From: DATKEJ01 sp963768715
GTDB taxonomy: Bacteria > Bacteroidota > Rhodothermia > Rhodothermales > DATKEJ01
Reading direction: 5' to 3'
Length of the DNA: 64,000 nt
Assembly: GCA_963768715.1 (NCBI GenBank)
Contig: CAVYJC010000011.1
Span: 186,001 to 250,000 of the forward strand
Made by a program: the position numbers and the translations under genes. The notes beneath the pieces were generated by a model, which ran no database searches, was not told the DNA's origin, and worked only from the letters and a program-made list of their open reading frames with translations. This document shows, piece after piece, positions 36,399 to 44,506 of the stretch. Position 1 is the first letter of the stretch; each line of letters begins with the position of its first letter.

Positions 36399-37343
36399 AT
36401 GCCGACCTACCGGTTATTCGGCTTGAACATCGAAAGCGAGGTGTCACTTTCCTCGCCCCATGAATCGGGATCGACGTCGGATCTTGTATTCAGCATTGAC
36501 GACAGGCAAGCGTCTGACAGCTTCGAGGATCAATGGGTCCATCGCTTTGTGACCAAGAATGGACTAACTTGGTTGTCGATAGCCGAGACTGCTACGGGAT
36601 ATCTGCTCCGGTTTGAGACGATAGCTGACTTCATCGTGTCGATCGAGGGCATGTCCGTCGTTTGTCACCCTGAACCCGGAATCCCAACCGACACAATCAG
36701 ACACCTCTTCGTGGCCAACGTATTGCCGCGGACTCTAAGCGCTCTAGGTCAGGTCGCCCTTCACGGCTGCGCAGCTGCTTTTGAACGAGGCGCGTTCGGG
36801 ATTCTCGGTGAGACGGGAGCCGGCAAATCGACGTTGGCCGCAGCATTTTCGAGGAACGGCGTACCCGTGCTCACAGACGATTGCCTGGTGGTGGACAAGG
36901 ATGGCGACACGTACTACGCCCAGCCAAGTTATCCCGAAATCCGATTGTGGCCTGACGCCTTGGATAGACTATTTGACGGCGCTCAAGAAATGGTCCGAGG
37001 AAACCGCTACTCTGACAAGATGCGATTGAGCATAGGTGTTCATGGTCTCGCCTATGCAACTAACCGAGTCCCGCTTCGGGCATTGTTTTTTATCGATGAA
37101 CCTGGACCTAAAAACGTGCTCACACTTGAACCAATGAGGCCCACTGATGCAAGCTTTCGGGTATTGGGCTCGATGTTTAGGATGCTCCCCGTCGTCGGGA
37201 AAGCCCGTGGCGAAGAATTTCAAGCCGTCACCGATTTGGTAGCTTCGATTCCATGCTTCACTCTTGGGTATCCAAAGCAGATCGATCAATTGGATTCTAC
37301 CGTAAGGGCTGTCCTCGAACAGGTGGAGCGGATTCACTCCTAA
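36399..37343 (+). CDS. HPr-kinase-like lasso tailoring kinase
   Basis: 314 residues. The C-terminal half resembles HPr kinase/phosphorylase: a Walker A loop GILGETGAGKSTLA (G137-K143-S144) preceded by the VALHGCAAAF strand, and VLTDDCLVV (D160-D161). An HPr protein is not its likely substrate: genes of this type in lasso clusters, such as that of paeninodin, phosphorylate the precursor at its C-terminal serine. Here the core ends in Pro, so a different acceptor (Thr16 of the core, Ser3, or a leader residue) would be needed if it is a precursor kinase. GAGGGGAG upstream serves as ribosome binding site. Confidence 0.85.
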   Translation: MPTYRLFGLNIESEVSLSSPHESGSTSDLVFSIDDRQASDSFEDQWVHRFVTKNGLTWLSIAETATGYLLRFETIADFIVSIEGMSVVCHPEPGIPTDTIRHLFVANVLPRTLSALGQVALHGCAAAFERGAFGILGETGAGKSTLAAAFSRNGVPVLTDDCLVVDKDGDTYYAQPSYPEIRLWPDALDRLFDGAQEMVRGNRYSDKMRLSIGVHGLAYATNRVPLRALFFIDEPGPKNVLTLEPMRPTDASFRVLGSMFRMLPVVGKARGEEFQAVTDLVASIPCFTLGYPKQIDQLDSTVRAVLEQVERIHS

Positions 37344-37379
37344 GTCAATAACGTCTCTGTTCGCAGCACCTATGAAGAA

Positions 37380-39215
37380 ATGACGGACGTCAAGGCGTTC
37401 GCCGGCCGGCATTTGCGTCGGGTGGTTGATCAATTGCCCTTATTGCCTCGCGCCCTCGCGCTCGTGTGGGCCTCCTCACGAAACTGGACAATCATCTGGT
37501 TCGGTGTTCTCCTGGTCAGCGGTATCCTCCCGGCCGCTCTGGTCTACCTCACACGACTTGTCGTTGACAGTCTCGTTGCAGTACTCGGCGCGGGTGGGGC
37601 ATGGGAAACCCTGCGGCCGGCTGCCATCTGGGCAGCGCTCATGGCCGGCCTCATGCTGCTCGATCTACTCCTGCGAAGCCTGTCCAACTACATCAAGACG
37701 GTTCAGGCGGAGCATCTCAAGGACCACGTCAGTCAACTCATTCATGCCCAGTCCGTCAACGTCGATCTGGCCTTCTACGATGCGTCTGATTACTACGACC
37801 ACCTGTACCGAGCCCGCAACGCCGCGGGTCACCGGCCTCTGCTGATCCTGGAAAACATCGGTGGCCTCCTGCAGCATGGGATCACGTTGCTTGCAATGGC
37901 GTGGATTCTCCTTCCATACGGATGGTGGCTTCCCCTCGTTCTGTTGGTAAGCACACTGCCTGCCTTCTACGTCGCCTTGTATCACAAAGCGCGACTACAC
38001 CGGTGGCGGCGAGGAACAACAACCCACGAACGCCGGACCTGGTACTATGATTGGCTACTGACCGACAGAGACAACGCGGCCGAAATCCGTCTGTTCGATC
38101 TGGCCGCCACCATTCAACAAGCATATCGACAGCTTCGCGAGCGACTGCGCGGGGAAAAGCTGGCTCTTGCAAAGGACCAAGGCAAAGCGGAAGTCAGCGC
38201 GAACCTGTCGGCACTCGTCGTGACCGGAGGAGTGATGGCATGGATGATCTGGAGGGCCGGGACAGGAACGTCGACCCTCGGAGACGTGGCGCTATTCTAC
38301 CAGGCCTTCAACCGCGGACAGGGAATAATGCGAGCCCTCATGGGCAACCTCGGCGATGTCTATACGAACAGTCTCTTCCTGAGCGATCTCTTCGAGTTTC
38401 TCGAGCTGAAGCCATCCGTCCACGATCCCGAGAACCCCGTCGAGGCGCCGCGTCGACTCGAAGAAGGCATCGTCTTCGAAAATGTCGGATTCAAATATGC
38501 GGGGGGTGGTCGGCAGGTACTGGAAGACTTCAATCTCAAGCTTGAGGCAGGGCAGGTGGCCGCTATTGTAGGCCCAAACGGAGCGGGCAAGACCACGCTC
38601 GTCAAACTTCTATGCCGTCTTTATGACCCCAGCTCAGGCCGCATCTCGATCGATGGGATCGACATCAGACGTTTCAGCCTTACAGACCTCCGGCGTGAAA
38701 TCACCGTGCTGTTGCAAGACCCGGTCGACTACCACGACACCGCAGCGCAAAACATCGCCTACGGTGACTGGAAGAACGAGCCGTCCGCGGAAGCAATCGA
38801 AAAGGCGTCGAGAGCGGCAGCAGCAGACGTACCGATCGGTAGACTACCTGAAGGTTACGAGACGATGCTCGGCAAATGGTTCGGGGGGGCGGAGCTGAGC
38901 CGGGGCGAGTGGCAGCGGATTGCCCTTGCACGGGCATTCCTCCGTCGCGCCCCGATCATGATACTCGATGAACCCACGAGTGCGATGGACTCCTGGACGG
39001 AAGGGGAGTGGTTTGGCCGATTCAGAGAGCTTGCCGCCGGCCGAACCGCCCTGATCATCACGCATCGATTCACGACTGCCATGAAGGCCGACGTCATCCA
39101 TGTCATGGAAGACGGGAAGATCGTCGAGTCAGGGTCTCACGCGGAACTGGTCGATCTCGGCGGTCGGTACGCGGCTTCCTGGCATGTGCAGGTCCAGACC
39201 GGCGCACGAACGTGA
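37380..39215 (+). CDS. ABC exporter (fused membrane and ATPase domains), lasso D
   Basis: 611 residues. Six membrane helices in the N-terminal 320 residues (e.g. WTIIWFGVLLVSGILPAALVY, GVMAWMIW) are followed by an ATPase domain: Walker A GPNGAGKTTL (398-407), signature LSRGEWQRIALARA (from 506; the usual LSGGQ is LSRGE), Walker B MILDEPTSAMD (D530-E531) and the His-loop ITHRF. Half-transporters of this type export mature lasso peptides and give self-protection. There is no peptidase C39 domain, in keeping with a dedicated B2 protease. The stop overlaps the GTG of the next gene. Confidence 0.9.
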   Translation: MTDVKAFAGRHLRRVVDQLPLLPRALALVWASSRNWTIIWFGVLLVSGILPAALVYLTRLVVDSLVAVLGAGGAWETLRPAAIWAALMAGLMLLDLLLRSLSNYIKTVQAEHLKDHVSQLIHAQSVNVDLAFYDASDYYDHLYRARNAAGHRPLLILENIGGLLQHGITLLAMAWILLPYGWWLPLVLLVSTLPAFYVALYHKARLHRWRRGTTTHERRTWYYDWLLTDRDNAAEIRLFDLAATIQQAYRQLRERLRGEKLALAKDQGKAEVSANLSALVVTGGVMAWMIWRAGTGTSTLGDVALFYQAFNRGQGIMRALMGNLGDVYTNSLFLSDLFEFLELKPSVHDPENPVEAPRRLEEGIVFENVGFKYAGGGRQVLEDFNLKLEAGQVAAIVGPNGAGKTTLVKLLCRLYDPSSGRISIDGIDIRRFSLTDLRREITVLLQDPVDYHDTAAQNIAYGDWKNEPSAEAIEKASRAAAADVPIGRLPEGYETMLGKWFGGAELSRGEWQRIALARAFLRRAPIMILDEPTSAMDSWTEGEWFGRFRELAAGRTALIITHRFTTAMKADVIHVMEDGKIVESGSHAELVDLGGRYAASWHVQVQTGART

Positions 39216-40378
39216 CCGACGAACTCGATATCGAGGACGCATTCGTTCACGCCGCTTTGCGAGCGCGGCTGAACCCATCCGGAATGGAAGAGGTCCGACA
39301 GCTGTCGAGTGCGGAGCACTTCGATTGGGAAGTCGTCAAATCTCTCACCGAACGACGCGAAGTCGCTTCGTTTGTCTACGACACACTCAATGGAAAGGAC
39401 ATTATTCCGGGCTCTGTCATCGAGTGGTTCCACCAAGCCTATGTCGACACGGCTGGGCGGACGCTCTTTCTCTTGACTGAACTCGAGAACGTACAGGAGG
39501 TGTTGCGGAGTACAGGGATTCGCGTTGTCGTGCTCAAAGGAGCATCGCTGGTCGGCACCCTCTACGACGACATTGCTCTTCGCCCAATGGTAGACATCGA
39601 TCTCCTGGTTGACGAGCAGGACGTCGCGGTCGTTGTGAAGACGCTTGTAGTTCGAGGTTATGCGCATGTGCCCGTGTCGCCTTTGCTTTCCACCAATGCG
39701 GTGACGCTCAGAAGTGAAGGGCCAATCGCGTGTGAATTCGACATCCACTGGCATCTATTCAAAACCCCACATCATCAGAATCTGATCTCGATGGCGTGGT
39801 TTTGGGATACCGCCCGGGAGTTGCGCATCGGCGAAACTTCGGCTCTCCGACTGGCGCCCGAGGCAGAACTGCTCTACCTGTCCGCACACCTGGCCAAGCA
39901 CGGGGGACATTCGGACGACCTGATCTTCCGATGGGGGTATGACATCGCGGTGTTCTTGCATAGACACGCGGGTTCCATCGATTGGGAACGGACGCTGGAG
40001 CAGGCACGTGCGTATCAACTCGTCCAGGCGGTCAACGAGGCGGTGGCACTCGTGGATGAACGTTGGGGAATACGGATTCCCGGTTTTGCCGCCAGGGCAC
40101 TCTCGGCTCTGGAACCGACGATGGAGGAACGAAATGCCTGGGCGGCTCAGGAGTCGCCGGACAAGACGTACCATGTTCTCAGAGATTCCATTCGGCATCG
40201 TAGCGGTTTCCGACGATTGGCGTTGTTGACACTACGGGCGTTTGTGCCGCCGGTGAGCTTCATGAAAAAGCGCTATGGCATCAAACATCGCATCCTTTTG
40301 CCGTTTTACTATCCCCGGCGTTGGGCTGAGGGAGCGATCCGCGCATTCTCCGTTTGGTTGCGGGACGGTAAGAGCTGA
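39212..40378 (+). CDS. Nucleotidyltransferase-family tailoring protein of the lasso cluster
   Basis: 388 residues, GTG start overlapping the ABC transporter stop by four bases (GTGA). Belongs to the NTP_transf_5-type nucleotidyltransferase family: GIRVVVLKGASLVGTLYDD followed by RPMVDIDLLVDEQD gives the GxS and D-x-D active-site pattern (here GAS ... DIDLLV), then the FDIHWHLF segment. Proteins of this family are recurrent in lasso and related RiPP clusters of Bacillota and Proteobacteria, where together with the kinase they are thought to modify the peptide tail further. It is the last gene of the cluster. Confidence 0.83.
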   Translation: MTDELDIEDAFVHAALRARLNPSGMEEVRQLSSAEHFDWEVVKSLTERREVASFVYDTLNGKDIIPGSVIEWFHQAYVDTAGRTLFLLTELENVQEVLRSTGIRVVVLKGASLVGTLYDDIALRPMVDIDLLVDEQDVAVVVKTLVVRGYAHVPVSPLLSTNAVTLRSEGPIACEFDIHWHLFKTPHHQNLISMAWFWDTARELRIGETSALRLAPEAELLYLSAHLAKHGGHSDDLIFRWGYDIAVFLHRHAGSIDWERTLEQARAYQLVQAVNEAVALVDERWGIRIPGFAARALSALEPTMEERNAWAAQESPDKTYHVLRDSIRHRSGFRRLALLTLRAFVPPVSFMKKRYGIKHRILLPFYYPRRWAEGAIRAFSVWLRDGKS

Positions 40379-40598
40379 TCCCATCAATCAGTTCTTTGAG
40401 ACCTCATAGTCCGAGCTTCCCAGGCGCGCCGGAGTCTGTGGCGAGTTGACAGGCCCCGGTCCAAACGAACTAGACCACTTTCCCATCATTTGGTCGATTG
40501 TTTGAAAGGTCGACCTAGCCTAATCTGCACGCAGTTGCAGAGTCTGGCGATGTCCATCCAGTGAAGTGGATGTTCGTTCGTATCGACGTATACGAAGA

Positions 40599-40647
40599 CA
40601 TGGCCGTGTGGGTCGCAAGGCTGTAACTGAGAGTGCGGAGCACCGCC
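40599..40647. repeat. Conserved leader box, copy A
   Basis: CATGGCCGTG ... CTGTAACTGAGAGTGCGGAGC (40599-40641), followed by ACCGCC, recurs nearly base for base at 42845-42895 and 43693-43744, each time just before a NusG-like coding sequence or remnant. In this copy the first arm of the GTTACA/TGTAAC hairpin is degraded (GGTCGCAAGG). Confidence 0.75.
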
Positions 40648-40683
40648 ACCAGTTCGTGCTCCCTCTCTACAACCACCCAAATC

Positions 40684-41110
40684 ATATATGACAGGTCACA
40701 GACCTGGCGGGTTTTCTATACCCGTTCGCGAGCCGAAAAGCGGGTAGAAGAGGACCTCGATCAGCTCAAGATTCTCCAGCAGGACCCCTATCGCGTCGAG
40801 GCCGTGCCCACTTCTGCAATGCCTGATGAAGGAGCGAACGTGACGATAAATCGCGGCGCCACTCCTGGGCGCCCGGCCCGTCTTCGTAGACATCGCCCCG
40901 AAGACATTCAATATCGATTCTGAGCTCCACGAGAAAATCCGAATGATCGCCAATCACGGCGGCCGGAAGAAACACCACAATGAGATCGTCGGAGTGAACA
41001 GCCGTTTGGATTCCCTGCAAGCGGCCGCCCTGCGTGTGAGGCTGCGTCATTTGGACGCCTTCATGGAGGCACGTAGGACGGCCGCCCACGGATATGATGG
41101 GCTGTTCGCA
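40684..41110 (+). pseudogene. NusG-like gene with internal deletion joined to a DegT aminotransferase fragment
   Basis: The first 22 codons (YDRSQTWRVFYTRSRAEKRV) are almost identical to the intact NusG-like protein, but the start codon is ATA instead of ATG and about 67 codons are missing: EEDL is followed directly by DQLKILQQDPYRVEAVP. At 40877 the frame changes and the sequence becomes the middle of a DegT/DnrJ/EryC1 aminotransferase (PVFVDIAPKTFNIDSELHEK, RMIANHGGRKKHHNEIVGVN, SRLDSLQAAALRV) of the WbpE type, which fades after about 41110. A relic of a polysaccharide operon, not a functional gene. Confidence 0.85.
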
Positions 41111-41488
41111 GGAATGTCGGAGGTCGTGCCACCGTCAAGCATCCGAACATGGCACTGCACAAATTCGCGCGACGATGATCCATTTATGCGCGAAAACACG
41201 CGTTTCGATTTGTGCCGAAGATGTCTTTGAACTTTTTAGAGCATGCATCGGGAGGCCGCGCAGCCTCGATGCCGAACATAATCGGTGGGTCTGACCCGCT
41301 AAGGGGAGTCGTTCTGCCGTCGTTCTGACGAGCAGACAATGAAATGCGCCGATCGGCGCGGTCGAGCAACTTCTCCTTTTCCCAGAGCCGGGACCCCTCT
41401 GGCTGATACCTGGCGATCGACGTCCTATAGGTCATCTAAGATGTGACTGAGAGGGCGGAGCGGCGCACAAAGGAGACCTGGGCCACAA
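41111..41488. other. Degenerate sequence downstream of the aminotransferase fragment
   Basis: About 380 bases with no intact gene. Weak continuation of aminotransferase-like sequence is possible to about 41220. At 41443-41467, GTGACTGAGAGGGCGGAGCGGCGCA matches the leader box (GTAACTGAGAGTGCGGAGCGCCGCC) at about 20 of 25 positions, so this may be a fourth, decayed leader copy. Confidence 0.4.
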
Positions 41489-42637
41489 TCATCGGGCGTG
41501 ATCTCGCCAGCGGATACGGGCAGTGACGGCGCGATGATCGGAAACGTCTGCCGAAATTGGAACGACGTTGACGGATACCGGCTCCAGTTCCCGACTCGCC
41601 AGAATGAAGTCGATCCGCCAGATTGGAAAAGCCGAATAATAAGTCGCTCCCCAGCCGGTCCCGGAGGTCAGCCATGCATCCTGCAATCCGACCGCGAGAT
41701 GTCTGTAAGCCCAATTATTCGACGTACAGTTGAAATCGCCGCTGACGATCACCGGCGAAGTCTCACGCTCGATCATCGCACGAATCTTCCTTGCCTCCCA
41801 GGCCCGACGGATAAACCCCGCCCGTATCTCGCCGAGATACTTGACGATCGTGGTGGGACTGAACGGCGGGCGACCGCGGAGGCTTCTCCAGGGTTTGCTC
41901 GTACCGTACGTCCTCAGATGAATGTTGTAGTGGACCAGCTTTCGGCCCCGCCAAGTCAATTCCGTTCGTACGAAGCGCAGGGGTTCCTCCAACGGATCGG
42001 CGGGATACTCGAACTCGATCTGCCGCTGATCCACAATCGGAATGCGGACCAGCACCGGGTCATGCCACGCGGGCAACATCTGGCCGCTGCTCTCCGGAAC
42101 GGTCCCTGTGTGATAATCGAGGGAATCCATCAGCACCCTGAATTTCTCCTCCCGCGTTGAGCGGTATTTCCCCGTATCGATGCCGAGAACGATTCCCTCC
42201 TGGATGCCGATGAGGTGCGGAAGATGACGCTGTATGAGATTCACGAGCGGCTGCTTGGCCGCACCCGCCTCGGTCAAGCGAACTGGGGGGATGTTCATCG
42301 TCATGATGACCAGGTCGTCACCTCTCGGCTCGGGATTTCCGAGCCACGACGCAGGATGAACAAAGCGAGCGCTAAGCAGGATCAGTGTCAATACATGCGC
42401 AAAGGTGAGCGGCCTTCGGATGGGTCGCCGCAGCAGCAATGGAAGGGTGAGAAGCAAGAGCACCGATCCCGCCAAGGGAAGAGCGATCGCCGCCAGTCCA
42501 GTCCACCAGAACGTCTCGGGCGGGACATAGGGGCAGAGATAGCCCACCATACAGAGTCCAAGGACCGCCGCGTCGAGGTATGCGGCCACGTCGGCCCATC
42601 GGTGCATCACGGACGCTCTAGCGGAGGTTTTCTTCAC
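41489..42637 (-). CDS. Membrane-anchored endonuclease/exonuclease/phosphatase-family protein
   Basis: 382 residues. Three hydrophobic segments at the N-terminus (about 19-100) are followed by an EEP-fold hydrolase: DLVIMTMNIPP, GIQEGIV (metal-ligand Glu), VIVSGDFNCTSNNW, WRIDFILAS and the terminal VSDHRAVTARI with the catalytic Asp-His. Such membrane EEP proteins are phosphodiesterases or phosphatases of unknown substrate and often occur in polysaccharide loci. It lies on the minus strand, interrupting the two NusG-like regions, so it may have been inserted during the rearrangement. Confidence 0.85.
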   Translation of the reverse strand: MKKTSARASVMHRWADVAAYLDAAVLGLCMVGYLCPYVPPETFWWTGLAAIALPLAGSVLLLLTLPLLLRRPIRRPLTFAHVLTLILLSARFVHPASWLGNPEPRGDDLVIMTMNIPPVRLTEAGAAKQPLVNLIQRHLPHLIGIQEGIVLGIDTGKYRSTREEKFRVLMDSLDYHTGTVPESSGQMLPAWHDPVLVRIPIVDQRQIEFEYPADPLEEPLRFVRTELTWRGRKLVHYNIHLRTYGTSKPWRSLRGRPPFSPTTIVKYLGEIRAGFIRRAWEARKIRAMIERETSPVIVSGDFNCTSNNWAYRHLAVGLQDAWLTSGTGWGATYYSAFPIWRIDFILASRELEPVSVNVVPISADVSDHRAVTARIRWRDHAR

Positions 42638-42844
42638 AAGATCTTGTAATTTTCAACTTGTAATGCTATGTTCGAAATTCGGCGCTGGTTTCCGGATGTC
42701 GCGGAGCCCCATAAACGTCGGGGTCGCTGTGTCTCTGGAGGACTCTGCCGCGGGTTGTGCGCACGTTCGTATCAACGCCAAATGTACTAGCCATCTCGCC
42801 TGGAGGATCCACGCCGATCCGGCGAACACCACTCGTTCTTCCAA

Positions 42845-42895
42845 GGCATGGCCGTGTAGGTTACGACGCTGTAACTGACAGTGCGGAGCGCCGCC
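42845..42895. repeat. Conserved leader box, copy B (before the intact NusG-like gene)
   Basis: GGCATGGCCGTGTAGGTTAC then GACGCTGTAACTGACAGTGC and GGAGCGCCGCC, starting 87 bases before the ATG at 42932. It can form GTTAC(G) / TGTAAC and GCGG / CCGC hairpins. The sequence to 42931 (CTCGTGCTCCCTCTCTACA, CACCCAAATCAT) is also shared with copy A. Confidence 0.75.
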
Positions 42896-42931
42896 AACAT
42901 CTCGTGCTCCCTCTCTACAGGCACCCAAATC

Positions 42932-43492
42932 ATGTATGACAGGTCACAGGCCTGGAGGGTTTTCTATACCCGTTCGCGAGCCGAAAAGCGGGTAGAAGAG
43001 GACCTCGCCAGGCGAGCATTCAAGGTTTTTCTCCCCAAATGTGCTGAAATCCGCCAGTGGAAGGATCGCAAGAAGCGCGTCATCCTCCCCCTTTTCCCGG
43101 GTTACATTTTTGCATGCGTCAATGAGCGCGAACGGCTCGACGTACTCCGGGTCGACGGCGTCGTTCGGACCGTAACGATGGACGGAAGTCCCTGTGCACT
43201 GACGCAGGAGGAGATCGATCAGCTCAAGATTCTCCAGCAGGACCCCTATCGCGTCGAGGCCGTGCCCATTTCTGAAATGCCTGATGAAGGAGCGAACGTG
43301 ACGATAAATCGCGGCGCCCTTTCCGGGCTGAACGGAGAAGTCCGCGAGCGTCGCGGACTGACGCACGTGGTCGTCATCATTCCGGCGATCAAGCAAGCCG
43401 TGCGCGTCATCGTGCCGGCAGAATGGGTCGAAGAAAACGGAACGCCGGCCTATCTAACACTCGGAGGCCGCCGCAATCGGCGTCATTTCTAA
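42932..43492 (+). CDS. NusG-like (UpxY/RfaH-type) transcription antiterminator
   Basis: 186 residues from the ATG at 42932. NGN domain: WRVFYTRSRAEKRVEEDLAR, VFLPKCAEIRQWKDRKKRVI and LPLFPGYIFACVNERE. KOW-type end: VTINRGALSGLNGEVRERRG. This is the specialised NusG-paralogue family that sits first in capsule and O-antigen operons of Bacteroidota and lets RNA polymerase read through the long operon. A terminator follows it at 43504-43530, which is unusual unless read-through is its role. Two broken copies of the same gene flank it. Confidence 0.9.
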   Translation: MYDRSQAWRVFYTRSRAEKRVEEDLARRAFKVFLPKCAEIRQWKDRKKRVILPLFPGYIFACVNERERLDVLRVDGVVRTVTMDGSPCALTQEEIDQLKILQQDPYRVEAVPISEMPDEGANVTINRGALSGLNGEVRERRGLTHVVVIIPAIKQAVRVIVPAEWVEENGTPAYLTLGGRRNRRHF

Positions 43493-43503
43493 ACCGGCGA
43501 ACC

Positions 43504-43530
43504 CTAGTCCAAAGGGACTAGACCCTTTTT
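43504..43530 (+). terminator. Rho-independent terminator after the NusG-like gene
   Basis: CTAGTCC / GGACTAG perfect 7-bp stem with AAAG loop (43504-43521), then ACCC and five Ts (43526-43530). A degraded version (GGTCC...GGACC-like arms) is found at about 40457-40476, before leader copy A, showing that the duplicated unit includes the terminator. Confidence 0.75.
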
Positions 43531-43692
43531 CAATAATTGGGTCCATGGTTCGCAAGCTAGACTTCGTCTAATCTGCATCCAGTTACAGCGCACGCCGATG
43601 TTGATCCAGTGAAGTGGGCGCGCGAACGTAAGACGTACTAGCCATCCTGTCTGGAGGATCCAGTCGGATCCGCAAACTCCACCCCCTCTCGA

Positions 43693-43744
43693 AGGCATGG
43701 CCGTCCAGGTTACAACGCTGTAACTGAGAGAGCGGAGCGCCGCC
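43693..43744. repeat. Conserved leader box, copy C
   Basis: GGCATGGCCGTCCAGGTTAC followed by AACGCTGTAACTGAGAGAGC and GGAGCGCCGCC. This copy has the perfect GTTACA-ACGC-TGTAAC hairpin (43709-43724). Upstream parts (43531-43692) also align with the region before copy A (e.g. TCTAATCTGCA..CAGTT.CAG and ATCCAGTGAAGTGG). Confidence 0.75.
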
Positions 43745-43745
43745 T

Positions 43746-43975
43746 CTAATTCTCCGGCAGGACCCCTATCGCGTCGAGCCCGTGCCCATTTCCGCAATCA
43801 CGCTCCCCGTGCGCGTCATGGCGTCGGCAGAATGGGTCGAAGGAAACGGAACGCCGGGCCGCCGCCGAAGTCCTCTCACTGCCGATGCACACAGAATTAA
43901 CCGACGAACAGATTCGCTTTCGTCACCGAGGCCATATGCGACGCGCCTGCGGTGGTGGAAACAGTCGAGGCATGA
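43746..43975 (+). pseudogene. NusG-like remnant joined to the C-terminal end of a DegT aminotransferase
   Basis: Codons at about 43755-43860 read RQDPYRVEPVPISAI, then directly LPVRVMASAEWVEGNGTPG, i.e. two separated pieces of the NusG-like protein with the KOW part deleted. From 43864, in another frame, AEVLSLPMHTELTDEQIRF followed (after a one-base shift at the TTT near 43919) by VTEAICDAPAVVETVEA and a stop at 43973 is the standard C-terminal end of WbpE-type DegT aminotransferases. It complements the middle fragment of the same family at 40877-41110. It ends five bases before the SLBB gene. Confidence 0.8.
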
Positions 43976-43979
43976 GCTT

Positions 43980-44478
43980 ATGACAAAGTACCTATGGCTT
44001 CTGGTGATCACGGCGGCGTCGACGCAGGCCGTCTCGGCGCAAGGCTTCGGACGGATCCAGGAGACCCAGACGAATACAGCCTATTTCTTTCATGCAGTAC
44101 CCGGCGAGGCGACGGTCCAGGTTTCGGTGTTGGGCGCCGTACGAGTTCCGGGGATCTACGTCGTGGGTGCGAACTACGCGTCTCGACGAACTGTTCGCGA
44201 TGACCGGCGGTTCTCAGCAGCGGGAAAGTCCCGAAATCTCCAGCGAGGTCGACGTCAAGCTGTTCCGCGAGGACGGGGGAAAGCGCCAACTGGTGTACCA
44301 GGATCTGCTCGAATCGATGCTCACGGAACCGGGCCGGTACCCGCCGCTCGCCGAGGGCGATGTGTTGATCATCGACCAGCATCTGCGTCGCAAGTTTGGA
44401 TGGCGCGAGGGACTGAGTGTACTGACGGCGGTGGGAACGTTCGCCCTGGTGGTAGATCGCCTGTTTCAAATTCGATAG
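43980..44478 (+). pseudogene. SLBB-domain polysaccharide export protein, frameshifted
   Basis: A signal peptide (KYLWLLVITAASTQAVSA) and the first SLBB strand (VQVSVLGAVRVPGIYVVGAN) are in one frame; the rest (TRLDELFAMTGGSQ, VYQDLLESMLTEPGRYPPLA, EGDVLIID and a C-terminal membrane helix FGWREGLSVLTAVGTFALVV) is in the next. Removing one base near 44175 gives GANTRLDELF, exactly the family consensus, so a single inserted base breaks an otherwise complete gene of about 165 codons. It lies just before the Wzc-like gene, as usual. Whether this is a real mutation or a sequencing error cannot be told here. Confidence 0.8.
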
Positions 44479-44506
44479 AAGCCAAATCACTTTTTCAAAG
44501 AGACCA

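Noticed and set aside
43504..43530. Terminator as evidence that the NusG-like gene ends the operon
   Set aside because: The hairpin looks real, but NusG paralogues of this kind promote read-through, and the export genes follow on the same strand; operon structure cannot be decided from sequence.
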